A stretch of 64,000 nucleotides of DNA, taken from the NCBI GenBank assembly GCA_029207755.1, contig JARCOQ010000108.1, positions 124,001-188,000 of the forward strand. Direction: 5' to 3'. Each line of letters starts with the position of its first letter. Within the stretch, counting starts at the first letter, position 1. Under the pieces are notes generated by a model, which was given only the letters and a program-made list of their open reading frames with translations, searched no databases and was not told the DNA's origin. A program made the position numbers and the translations under genes. Positions 1-10,191 of this stretch are shown here, one piece after another. Source of the DNA: Chamaea fasciata (Eukaryota; Chordata; Aves; Passeriformes; Sylviidae).

Positions 1-1049
1 TGTAGGTGGCCGAGGCCAAATGCCCGGCAGAGGGAGTTGGGCACAAAGGATGGCCTGTTTCCAGGGGTAAGTAAAGTCACCTGCCCAGGTGCCTGATGTC
101 AGTTTGTAGGAGCCCTTTGGCCCTCCATAGGAAGCCAGGCTTCCTGCTTGTGGCAGCTTGCATCTGGAAGAAATCCTGTTCCGTTCGGGATTGTAGGTGG
201 CCAAGGCCTGGTGCCCGGCAGAGGGAGTTGGGCACAAAGGATGGACTCTTTCCAGGGGTAAGTAAAGTCAGCTGCCCAGGTGCCTGATGTCAGTTTGTAG
301 GAGGCCTTTCACCCTCCAAGGAAAGCTAGTCTTTATGTTCAAGGCAGCTTGCATCGGGAAGAAATCCTGTTCCGTTCGGGATTGTAGGTGGCCAAAGCTG
401 TGGGCCCAGCTGAGGGAGTTGGGCACAAAGGATGGCCTGATTCCAGGGGTAAGTAAAGTCAGCTGCCCAGGTGCCTGATGTCAGTTTGTAGGAGGCCTTT
501 GGCCCTCCAAGGGAAGCTAGTCTTTCAGCTTGTGGCAGCTTGCATCTGGAAGAAATGCTGTTCCGTTCGGGATTGTAGGTGGCCGAGGCCAGGTGCCCGG
601 CAGAGGGAGTTGGGCACAAACGATGTCCTGTTTAGAGGGGTAAGTAAAGTCAGCTGCCCACGTGCCTGATGTCAGTTTGTAGAAGGCCTTTGGCCCTCCA
701 TGGGAAGCCAGGCTTCCTGCTTGTGGCAGCTTGCATCTGGAAGAAATCCTGTTCCGTTCGGGATTGTAGGTGGCTGGAGCTGGGTGCCCGGATGAGGGAG
801 TTGGGCACAAAGGATGGCCTGTTTCCAGGGGTAAGTAAAGTCAGCTGCCCAGTGCCTGATGTCAGTTTGTAGGAGGCCTTTGGTCCTCCATGGGAAACCA
901 GTCTTTCAGCTTGTGGCAGCTTGCATCTGGAAGAAATCCTGTTCCGTTCGGGATTGTAGGTGGCCGAGGCCAGGTGCCCGGCAGAGGGAGTTGGGCACAA
1001 AGTATGGCCTGTTTCCAGGGGTAAGTAAAGTCAGCTGCCCAGGTGCCTG
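1..1049. repeat. Six-monomer HOR, first (partial) copy
   Basis: Order: A6 (partial, 1-95), A1 at 96, A2 at 287, A3 at 478, A4 at 669, A5 at 859. The same order recurs at 2769-5060. A2 is the most divergent monomer type (CACCCTCCAAGGAAAGC, TTATGTTCAAGG, AAAGCTGTGGGCCCAGCT). A4 here is 190 bp through loss of one G near 850 (CCCAGTGCC), which the later copies do not share. Confidence 0.88.
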
Positions 1050-1240
1050 ATGTCAGTTTGTAGGCGGCCTTTGGCCCTCCAAGTGAAGCCACGTTTCCAG
1101 CTTGTGGCAGCTTGCATCTGGAAGAAATCCTGTTCCGTTCGGGATTGTAGGTGGGCGAGGCCAGGTGCCCGGCAGAGGGAGTTGGGCACAAAGGATGGGC
1201 TGTTTCATGAGGAAAGTAAAGTCAGCTGCCCAGGTGCCTG
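1050..1240. repeat. Chimeric monomer A6/Lh
   Basis: The left part is A6 (TAGGCGGCC, CCAAGTGAAGCC, to about 1100); the right part, from GAAATCC near 1127, is Lh (GGGCGAGGCC, TTCATGAGG). It joins the six-monomer domain to the Ba block without disturbing the 191-bp register. Confidence 0.8.
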
Positions 1241-2768
1241 ATGTCAGTTTGTAGGAGGCCTTTGGCCCCCCAAGTGAAGCCACGTTTCCAGCTTGTGGCA
1301 GCTTGCATCTGGAAGCAATCCTGTTCCGTTCGGGATTGTAGGTGGGCGAGACCTGGTGCCCGGCAGAGGGAGTTGGGCACAAAGGATGGGCTGTTTCCAG
1401 GGGTAAGTAAAGTCAGCTGCCCAGGTGCCTGATGCCAGTATGTAGGAGGCCTTTGGTCCTCCATGGGAAACCAGTCTTCCAGCTTGTGGCAGCTTGCATC
1501 TGGAAGAAATCCTGTTCCGTTTGGGATTGTAGGTGGCCGAGGCCAGGTGCCCGGCAGAGGGAGTTGGGCACAAAGGATGGGCTGTTTCCAGGGGTAAGTA
1601 AAGTCAGCTGCCCAGGTGCCTGATGTCAGTTTGTAGGAGGCCTTTGGCCCTCCATGGGAAGCCAGGTTTACTGCTTGTGGCAGCTTGCATCTGGAAGAAA
1701 TCCTGTTCCGTTCGGGATTGTAGGTGGCCGAGGCCAGGTGCCCGGCAGAGGGAGTTGGGCACATATGATGGCTGGTTTCCAGGGGTAAGTAAGGTCAGCT
1801 GCCCAGGTGCCTGATGTCAGTTTGTAGGAGGCCTTTGGCCCTCCAAGGGATGACAGGCTTCCAGTTTGTGGCAGCTTGCATCTGGAAGAAATCCTGTTCC
1901 GTTCAGGATTGTAGGTGGCCGAGGCCTGGAGCCCCGCAGAGGGAGTTGGGCACAAAGGATGGCCTGTTTCCTGGGGTAAGTAAAGTCAGCAGCCCAGGTG
2001 CCTGATGTCAGTTTGTAGGAGGCCTTTGACCCTCCAAGGGAAGCTAGTCTTCCAGCTTGTGGCAGCTTGCATCTGGAAGAAATCCTGTTCCGTTCAGGAT
2101 TGTAGGTGGGCGAGGCCAGGTGCCCGGCAGAGGGAGTTGGGCACAAAGGATGGGCTGTTTCCAGGGGTAAGTAAAGTCAGCTGCCCAGGTGCCTGATGTC
2201 AGTTTGTAGGAGGCCTTTAGCCCCCCAAGTGAAGCCACGTTTCCAGCTTGTGGCAGCTTGCATCTGGAAGAACTCCGGTTCCGTTCGGGATTGTAGGTGG
2301 CCGAGGCCATCTGCCCGGCACAGGGAGTTGGGCACAAAGGATGTCTTGTTTCCAGGGGCAAGTAAAGTCATCTGCCCAGGTGCCTGATGTCAGTTTTTAG
2401 GAGGCCTTTGGCCCTCCATGGGAAGCCAGGCTTCCTGCTTGTGGCAGCTTGCATCTGGAAGACATCCTGTTCAGTTCGGGATTGTAGGTGGCCGGAGCTC
2501 GGTGCCCGGATGAGGGTGTTGGACACAAAGGATGGGCTGTTTCCAGGGGTAAGTAAAGTCAGCTGCCCAGGTGCCTGATGTCAGTTTGCCGGTGGCTATT
2601 GTTCCTACATGGAAAGCCAGGCTTCCAGCTTGTGGCAGCTTGCATCGGGAAGTAATCCTGATCTGTTCGGGATTGCAGGTGGCCGAGGCCTGGTGCCCGG
2701 CAGAGGGAGTTGGGCACAAAGGATGTCCTGTTTCCAGGGGTAAGTAAAGTCAGCTGCCCAGGTGCCTG
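1050..2768. repeat. Ba block, copy 1, set between copies of the six-monomer HOR
   Basis: Order: A6/Lh chimera at 1050, Ba 1241, Pa 1432, Wa 1623, Ma 1814, La 2005, Na 2196, Fa 2387, Ta 2578. The block from 1241 is repeated in the same order at 6205 and shares private variants with it, for example GGCACAGGG in Na. A5 resumes the six-monomer order at 2769. Confidence 0.85.
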
Positions 2769-3914
2769 ATGTCAGTTTGTAGGAGGCCTTTGGTCCTCCA
2801 TGGGAAACCAGTCTTTCAGCTTGTGGCAGCTTGCATCTGGAAGAAATCCTGTTCCGTTCGGGATTGTAGGTGGCCGAGGCCAGGTGCCCGGCAGAGGGAG
2901 TTGGGCACAAAGTATGGCCTGTTTCCAGGGGTAAGTAAAGTCAGCTGCCCAGGTGCCTGATGTCAGTTTGTAGGCGGCCTTTGGCCCTCCAAGTGAAGCC
3001 ACGTTTCCAGCTTGTGGCAGCTTGCATCTGGAAGAACTCCGGTTCCGTTCGGGATTGTAGGTGGCCGAGGCCAAATGCCCGGCAGAGGGAGTTGGGCACA
3101 AAGGATGGCCTGTTTCCAGGGGTAAGTAAAGTCACCTGCCCAGGTGCCTGATGTCAGTTTGTAGGAGCCCTTTGGCCCTCCATAGGAAGCCAGGCTTCCT
3201 GCTTGTGGCAGCTTGCATCTGGAAGAAATCCTGTTCCGTTCGGGATTGTAGGTGGCCAAGGCCTGGTGCCCGGCAGAGGGAGTTGGGCACAAAGGATGGA
3301 CTCTTTCCAGGGGTAAGTAAAGTCAGCTGCCCAGGTGCCTGATGTCAGTTTGTAGGAGGCCTTTCACCCTCCAAGGAAAGCTAGTCTTTATGTTCAAGGC
3401 AGCTTGCATCGGGAAGAAATCCTGTTCCGTTCGGGATTGTAGGTGGCCAAAGCTGTGGGCCCAGCTGAGGGAGTTGGGCACAAAGGATGGCCTGATTCCA
3501 GGGGTAAGTAAAGTCAGCTGCCCAGGTGCCTGATGTCAGTTTGTAGGAGGCCTTTGGCCCTCCAAGGGAAGCTAGTCTTTCAGCTTGTGGCAGCTTGCAT
3601 CTGGAAGAAATGCTGTTGCGTTCGGGATTGTAGGTGGCCGAGGCCAGGTGCCCGGCAGAGGGAGTTGGGCACAAACGATGTCCTGTTTAGAGGGGTAAGT
3701 AAAGTCAGCTGCCCACGTGCCTGATGTCAGTTTGTAGAAGGCCTTTGGCCCTCCTTGGGAAGCCAGGCTTCCTGCTTGTGGCAGCTTGCATCTGGAAGAA
3801 ATCCTGTTCCGTTCGGGATTGTAGGTGGCTGGAGCTGGGTGCCCGGATGAGGGAGTTGGGCACAAAGGATGGCCTGTTTCCTGGGGTAAGTAAAGTCAGC
3901 TGCCCAGGTGCCTG
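2769..3914. repeat. Six-monomer HOR unit (1146 bp), copy 2
   Basis: Order: A5 2769, A6 2960, A1 3151, A2 3342, A3 3533, A4 3724. The next unit lies exactly 1146 bp (6 x 191) downstream and is almost identical. Private changes include CTGTTGCG in A3 near 3615 and CCTTGGG in A4. Confidence 0.9.
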
Positions 3915-5060
3915 ATGTCAGTTTGTAGGAGGCCTTTGGTCCTCCATGGGAAACCAGTCTTTCAGCTTGTGGCAGCTTGCATCTGGAAGAAATCCTGTTC
4001 CGTTCGGGATTGTAGGTGGCCGAGGCCAGGTGCCCGGCAGAGGGAGTTGGGCACAAAGTATGGCCTGTTTCCAGGGGTAAGTAAAGTCAGCTGCCCAGGT
4101 GCCTGATGTCAGTTTGTAGGCGGCCTTTGGCCCTCCAAGTGAAGCCACGTTTCCAGCTTGTGGCAGCTTGCATCTGGAAGAACTCCGGTTCCGTTCGGGA
4201 TTGTAGGTGGCCGAGGCCAAATGCCCGGCAGAGGGAGTTGGGCACAAAGGATGGCCTGTTTCCAGGGGTAAGTAAAGTCACCTGCCCAGGTGCCTGATGT
4301 CAGTTTGTAGGAGCCCTTTGGCCCTCCATAGGAAGCCAGGCTTCCTGCTTGTGGCAGCTTGCATCTGGAAGAAATCCTGTTCCGTTCGGGATTGTAGGTG
4401 GCCAAGGCCTGGTGCCCGGCAGAGGGAGTTGGGCACAAAGGATGGACTCTTTCCAGGGGTAAGTAAAGTCAGCTGCCCAGGTGCCTGATGTCAGTTTGTA
4501 GGAGGCCTTTCACCCTCCAAGGAAAGCTAGTCTTTATGTTCAAGGCAGCTTGCATCGGGAAGAAATCCTGTTCCGTTCGGGATTGTAGGTGGCCAAAGCT
4601 GTGGGCCCAGCTGAGGGAGTTGGGCACAAAGGATGGCCTGATTCCAGGGGTAAGTAAAGTCAGCTGCCCAGGTGCCTGATGTCAGTTTGTAGGAGGCCTT
4701 TGGCCCTCCAAGGGAAGCTATTCTTTCAGCTTGTGGCAGCTTGCATCTGGAAGAAATGCTGTTCCGTTCGGGATTGTAGGTGGGCGAGGCCAGGTGCCCG
4801 GCAGAGGGAGTTGGGCACAAACGATGTCCTGTTTAGAGGGGTAAGTAAAGTCAGCTGCCCACGTGCCTGATGTCAGTTTGTAGAAGGCCTTTGGCCCTCC
4901 ATGGGAAGCCAGGCTTCCTGCTTGTGGCAGCTTTCATCTGGAAGAAATCCTGTTCCGTTCTGGATTGAAGGTGGCCGAGGCCAGTTGCCGGGCTGAGGAA
5001 GTTGGGCACAAAGGATGTCCTGTTTCCTGGGGTAAGTAAAGTCAGCTGCCCAGGTGCCTG
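3915..5060. repeat. Six-monomer HOR unit, copy 3, ending in a chimeric monomer
   Basis: Order: A5 3915, A6 4106, A1 4297, A2 4488, A3 4679, then a monomer at 4870 whose left part is A4 (TAGAAGGCC) but whose right part (CTGGATTGAAGG, GCCGGGCTGAGG) matches the divergent monomer at 5061. The HOR ends here. Confidence 0.85.
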
Positions 5061-6013
5061 ATGTCAGTTTGTAGGAGGCCTTTGGCCCTCCAAGGGAAGC
5101 CAGGCTTCCAGCTTGTGGCAGCTTGAATCTGGAAGAAATGCTGTTCCGTTCGGGATTGTAGGTGGCCGAGGCCAGGTGCCGGGCTGAGGGAGTTGGGCAC
5201 AAAGGATGGCCTGTTTCCAGGTGTAAGTAAAGTCAGCATCCCAGGTGCCTGATGTCAGTTTGTAGGAGGCCTTTGGCCCTCCAAGAGAAGCCAGGCTTCC
5301 TGCTTGTGACAGTTTGCATCTGGAAGAAATGCTGTTCCGTTCGGGATTGTAGGTGGCCGAGGTCAGGTGCCCATCAGAGGGAGTTGGGCACAAATGATGG
5401 CCTGTTTCTTTAGGAATGTAAAGTCAGCTGCCCAGGTGCCTGATGTCAGTTTGTAGGAGGCCTTTGGCCCTCCAAGTGAAGCCACATTTCCAGCTTGTGG
5501 CAGCTTGCATCTGGAAGAAATCCTGTTCCGTTCGGGATTGTAGGTGGCCAAAGCTGTGGGCCCGGCAGAGGGAGTTGGGCCCAAAGATGGGCTGTTTCCA
5601 GGGGTAAGTTAAGTCACCTGCCCAAATGTCTGATGTCAGTTTATAGGAGGCCTTTGGCCCTCCCAGGGAAGCTAGTCTTCCTGTTAAAGGCAGCTTGCAT
5701 CTGGAAGAAATCCTGTTCCGTTCGGGATTGTAGTTGGCCGAGGCCAGGTGCCCGGCAGAGGGAGTTGGGCACAAAGGATGGGCTGTTTCCCGGGGTAAGT
5801 AAAGTCAGCTGCCCAGGTGCCTGATGTCAGTTTGTAGGAGGCCTTTGGCCTCCAAGGGATGACAGGCTTCCAGTTTGTGGCAGCTTGCATCTGGAAGAAA
5901 TCCTGTTCCGTTCAGGATTGTAGGTGGCCGAGGCCTGGAGCCCGGCAGAGGGAGTTGGGCACAAAGGATGGACTGTTTCCAGGGGTAAGTAAAGTCAGCA
6001 GCCCAGGTGCCTG
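5061..6013. repeat. Divergent monomers between HOR domains
   Basis: Five monomers: 5061 and 5252 (single-copy variants; 5061 has GCCGGGCTGAGG, 5252 has CCCATCAGAGG), 5443 (CCACATTTCC left, A2-like AAAGCTGTGGGCCC right, 190 bp), 5633 (Ya-like) and 5824 (Ma, 190 bp). This is the least homogenised stretch in the window and holds two of its few indels. The Ma at 5824 is the only Ma that does not follow Wa. Confidence 0.85.
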
Positions 6014-7731
6014 ATGTCAGTTTGTAGGAGGCCTTTGGCCCTCCAAGGGAAGCTAGTCTTCCAGCTTGTGGCAGCTTGCATCTGGAAGAAATCCTGTTCC
6101 GTTCGGGATTGTAGGTGGGCGAGGCCAGGTGCCCGGCAGAGGGAGTTGGGCACAAAGGATGGGCTGTTTCATGAGGAAAGTAAAGTCAGCTGCCCAGGTG
6201 CCTGATGTCAGTTTGTAGGAGGCCTTTGGCCCCCCAAGTGAAGCCACGTTTCCAGCTTGTGGCAGCTTGCATCTGGAAGCAATCCTGTTCCGTTCGGGAT
6301 TGTAGGTGGGCGAGACCTGGTGCCCGGCAGAGGGAGTTGGGAACAAAGGATGGGCTGTTTCCAGGGGTAAGTAAAGTCAGCTGCCCAGGTGCCTGATGCC
6401 AGTATGTAGGAGGCCTTTGGTCCTCCATGGGAAACCAGTCTTCCAGCTTGTGGCAGCTTGCATCTGGAAGAAATCCTGTTCCGTTTGGGATTGTAGGTGG
6501 CCGAGGCCAGGTGCCCGGCAGAGGGAGTTGGCACAAAGGATGGGCTGTTTCCAGGGGTAAGTAAAGTCATCTGCCCAGGTGCCTGATGTCAGTTTGTAGG
6601 AGGCCTTTGGCCCTCCATGGGAAGCCAGGTTTACTGCTTGTGGCAGCTTGCATCTGGAAGAAATCCTGTTCCGTTCGGGATTGTAGGTGGCCGAGGCCAG
6701 GTGCCCGGCAGAGGGAGTTTGGCACATATGATGGCTGGTTTCCAGGGGTAAGTAAGGTCAGCTGCCCAGGTGCCTGATGTCAGTTTGTAGGAGGCCTTTG
6801 GCCCTCCAAGGGATGACAGGCTTCCAGTTTGTGGCAGCTTGCATCTGGAAGAAATCCTGTTCCGTTCAGGATTGTAGGTGGCCGAGGCCTGGAGCCCCGC
6901 AGAGGGAGTTGGGCACAAAGGATGGCCTGTTTCCTGGGGTAAGTAAAGTCAGCAGCCCAGGTGCCTGATGTCAGTTTGTAGGAGGCCTTTGACCCTCCAA
7001 GGGAAGCTAGTCTTCCAGCTTGTGGCAGCTTGCATCTGGAAGAAATCCTGTTCCGTTCAGGATTGTAGGTGGGCGAGGCCAGGTGCCCGGCAGAGGGAGT
7101 TGGGCACAAAGGATGGGCTGTTTCCAGGGGTAAGTAAAGTCAGCTGCCCAAATGTCTGATGTCAGTTTGTAGGAGGCCTTTGGCCCCCCAAGTGAAGCCA
7201 CGTTTCCAGCTTGTGGCAGCTTGCATCTGGAAGAACTCCGGTTCCGTTCGGGATTGTAGGTGGCCGAGGCCATCTGCCCGGCACAGGGAGTTGGGCACAA
7301 AGGATGTCTTGTTTCCAGGGGCAAGTAAAGTCATCTGCCCAGGTGCCTGATGTCAGTTTTTAGGAGGCCTTTGGCCCTCCATGGGAAGCCAGGCTTCCTG
7401 CTTGTGGCAGCTTGCATCTGGAAGAAATCGTGTTCCGTTCGGGATTGTAGGGGGCCGGAGCTGGGTGCCCGGATGAGGGAGTTGGACACAAAGGATGGGC
7501 TGTTTCCAGGGGTAAGTAAAGTCAGCTGCCCAGGTGCCTGATGTCAGTTTGCAGGTGGCTATTGGTCCTCCATGGAAAGCCAGGCTTCCAGCTTGTGGCA
7601 GCTTGCATCGGGAAGTAATACTGATCTGTTCGGGATTGCAGGTGGCCGAGGCCTGGTGCCCGGCAGAGGGAGTTGGGCACAAAGGATGGCCTGTTTCCTG
7701 GGGTAAGTAAAGTCAGCTGCCCAGGTGCCTG
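6014..7731. repeat. Ba block, copy 2
   Basis: Order: Lh 6014, Ba 6205, Pa 6396 (190 bp, one G lost near 6530), Wa 6586, Ma 6777, La 6968, Na 7159, Fa 7350, Ta 7541. This matches 1050-2768 at an offset of 4964 then 4963 bp. The La at 6968 ends in AAATGTCTG, the boundary otherwise seen before Ya monomers. Confidence 0.88.
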
Positions 7732-10035
7732 ATGTCAGTTTGTAGGAGGCCTTTGGCCCTCCAAGGGAAGCTTGTCTTCCAGTTTGTGACAGCTTGCATC
7801 TGGAAGCAATCCTGATCCGTTCGGGATTGTAGGTGGGCGAGGCCTGGTGCTTGGCAGAGGGAGTTGGGCACAAAGGATGGGCTGTTTCCAGGGGTAAGTT
7901 AAGTCAGCTGCCCAAATGTCTGATGTCAGTTTATAGGAGGCCTTTGGCCCTCCAAGGGAAGCTAGTCTTCCTGTTAAAGGCAGCTTGCATCTGGAAGAAA
8001 TCCTGTTCCGTTCGGGATTGTAGGTGGGCGAGCCTGGTGCTTGGCAGAGGGAGTTGGGCACAAAGGATGGGCTGTTTCCAGGGGTAAGTTAAGTCACCTG
8101 CCCAAATGTCTGATGTCAGTTTATAGGAGGCCTTTGGCCCTCCAAGGGAAGGTAGTCTTCCTGTTAAAGGCAGCTTGCATCTGGAAGAAATCCTGTTCCG
8201 TTCGGGATTGTAGGTGGCCAAGGCCTGGTGCCCGGCAGAGGGAGTTGGGCACAAAGGATGGGCTGTTTCCAGGGGTAAGTAAAGTCAGCTGCCCAGGTGC
8301 CTGATGTCAGTTTGTAGGAGGCCTTTGGCCCTCCATGTGAAGCCAGGTTTACTGCTTGTGGCAGCTTGCATCTGGAAGAAATCCTGTTCCGTTCGGGATT
8401 GTAGGAGGCCGAGGCCAGGTGCCCGGCAGAGGGAGTTGGGCACATATGATGGCTGGTTTCCAGGGGTAAGTAAGGTCAGCTGCCCAGGTGCCTGATGTCA
8501 GTTTGTAGGAGGCCTTTGGCCCTCCAAGGGATGACAGGCTTCCAGTTTGTGGCAGCTTGCATCTGGAAGAAATCCTGTTCCGTTCAGGATTGTAGGTGGC
8601 CGAGGCCTGGAGCCCGGCAGAGGGAGTTGGGCACAAAGGATGGACTGTTTCCAGGGGTAAGTAAAGTCAGCAGCCCAGGTGCCTGATGTCAGTTTGTAGG
8701 AGGCCTTTGGCCCTCCAAGGGAAGCTAGTCTTCCAGCTTGTGGCAGCTTGCATCTGGAAGAAATCCTGTTCCGTTCGGGATTGTAGGTAGGCTAAGCCAG
8801 GTGCCCGGCAGAGGGAGTTGGGCACAAAGGATGGGCTGTTTCCAGGGGTAAGTAAAGTCAGCTGCCCAGGTGCCTGATGTCAGTTTGTAGGAGGCCTTTG
8901 GCCCTCCATGGGAAGCCAGGCTTACTGCTTGTGGCAGCTTGCATCTGGAAGAAATCCTGTTCCGTTCAGGATTGTAGGTGGCCGAGGCCTGGTGCCCGGC
9001 AGAGGGAGTTGGGCACAAAGGATGGGCTTTTTCCAGGGGTAAGTAAAGTCAGCTGCCCAGGTGCCTGATGTCAGTTTGTAGGAGGCCTTTGGCCCTCCAA
9101 GGGAAGCTTGTCTTCCAGTTTGTGGCAGCTTGCATCTGGAAGAAATCCTGTTCCGTTCGGGATTGTAGGTGGGCGAGGCCTGGTGCCCGGCAGAGGGAGT
9201 TGGGCACAAAGGATGGGCTGTTTCCAGGGGTAAGTAAAGTCAGCTGCCCAGGTGCCTGATGTCAGTTTGTAGGAGGCCTTTGGTTCTCCAAGGGAAGCTT
9301 GTCTTCCAGTTTGTGGCAGCTTGCATCTGGAAGAAATCCTGTTCCGTTCAGGATTGTAGGTGGGCGAGGCCTGGTGCTTGGCAGAGGGAGTTGGGCACAA
9401 AGGATGGGCTGTTTCCAGGGGTAAGTTAAGTCACCTGCCCAAATGTCTGATGTCAGTTTATAGGAGGCCTTTGGCCCTCCAAGGGAAGCTAGTCTTCCTG
9501 TTAAAGGCAGCTTGCATCTGGAAGAAATCCTGTTCCGTTCGGGATTGTAGGTGGCCGAGGCCAGGTGCCCGGCAGAGGAAGTTGGGCACAAAGGATGGGC
9601 TGTTTCCAGGGGTAAGTAAAGTCAGCTGCCCAGGTGCCTGATGTCAGTTTGTAGGAGGCCTTTGGCTCTCCATGTGAAGCCAGGTTTACTGCTTGTGGCA
9701 GCTTGCATCTGGAAGAAATCCTGTTCCGTTCGGGATTGTAGGTGGGCGAGGCCAGGTGCCCGGCAGAGGGAGTTGGGCACATATGATGGCTGGTTTCCAG
9801 GGGTAAGTAAGGTCAGCTGCCAGGTGCCTGATGTCAGTTTGTAGGAGGGCCTTTGGCCCTCCAAGGGATGACAGGCTTCCAGTTTGTGGCAGCTTGCATC
9901 TGGAAGAAATCCTGTTCCGTTCAGGATTGTAGGTGGCCGAGGCCTGGAGCCCGGCAGAGGGAGTTGGGCACAAAGGATGGACTGTTTCCAGGGGTAAGTA
10001 AAGTCAGCAGCCCAGGTGCCTGATGTCAGTTTGTA

Positions 10036-10053
10036 GGAGGCCTTTGGCCCTCC
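10036..10053. other. Short hairpin with 3-nt loop, recurring in most monomers
   Basis: Left arm GGAGGCC, loop TTT, right arm GGCCCTCC pair over seven base pairs with one bulged C. The arms survive in most families. They are damaged in Ta (GGTGGCTATTGG), in A1 (GGAGCCC) and in the La copies reading CCTTTGACC. Pairing is read from the sequence; folding in the cell is not shown. Confidence 0.7.
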
Positions 10054-10065
10054 AAGGGAAGCTAG

Positions 10066-10098
10066 TCTTCCAGCTTGTGGCAGCTTGCATCTGGAAGA
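10066..10098. other. 8-bp inverted repeat with 17-nt loop
   Basis: TCTTCCAG at 10066-10073 is the exact reverse complement of CTGGAAGA at 10091-10098. The loop carries a short direct repeat, CAGCTTG, whose first copy overlaps the end of the left arm. Families with CTTCCTG or TTTACTG in the left arm (Ha, Sa, Wa, Ya) lose part of the pairing, so the dyad alternates along the array. Confidence 0.7.
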
Positions 10099-10119
10099 AA
10101 TCCTGTTCCGTTCGGGATT
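10099..10119. other. AATCC / GGATT dyad around the CpG core
   Basis: AATCC at 10099-10103 pairs with GGATT at 10115-10119 across an 11-nt loop. In Qa and Ba monomers the arms extend to CAATCC and GGATTG (6 bp). Na monomers, with AACTCCGG, break it. The arms are short, so this is the weakest of the four dyads alone; it matters as part of a dense set. Confidence 0.5.
10106..10117. other. Conserved CpG core TTCCGTTCGGGA
   Basis: This 12-bp core is among the best conserved parts of the monomer and holds two CpGs. It looks like a CENP-B box with its middle missing: the mammalian box begins TTCGTT and ends CGGGA. It does not meet the 17-bp box pattern, because the spacing between TTCG and CGGG is wrong. 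Pa (CCGTTTGGG), Ma (GTTCAGG) and Ta (ATCTGTTCGGG) alter it. The resemblance may be chance. Confidence 0.4.
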
Positions 10120-10137
10120 GTAGGTGGGCGAGGCCAG

Positions 10138-10162
10138 GTGCCCGGCAGAGGGAGTTGGGCAC
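10138..10162. other. 6-bp inverted repeat GTGCCC / GGGCAC
   Basis: GTGCCC at 10138-10143 pairs with GGGCAC at 10157-10162 over a 13-nt loop. It is kept in most families. Fa (GTTGGACAC) and Ma (GGAGCCC) each lose one or more pairs. Confidence 0.65.
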
Positions 10163-10185
10163 AAAGGATGGGCTGTTTCCAGGGG
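10150..10185 (+). other. Possible G-quadruplex with long loops
   Basis: Four G-tracts lie at 10150-10152, 10157-10159, 10170-10172 and 10182-10185, with loops of 4, 10 and 9 nt. The third tract exists only in monomers reading GATGGGCTG. Those reading GATGGCC, GATGTCC or GATGTCTTG lack it, so the potential varies from monomer to monomer. Long loops make a stable quadruplex uncertain. Confidence 0.4.
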
Positions 10186-10191
10186 TAAGTA
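10184..10191 (+). other. GGTAAGTA, a splice-donor-like motif in nearly every monomer
   Basis: The eight bases are complementary to the 5' end of U1 snRNA and resemble a strong donor site. Ka monomers have GTAAGTTA instead, a few have GCAAGTAA. No gene is present, so the motif matters only if the array is transcribed in this direction. Confidence 0.35.

Noticed and set aside
5061..6013. Possible remnant of a mobile element in the divergent zone
   Set aside because: All five units align to the 191-bp monomer over their full length, with only substitutions and single-base losses.
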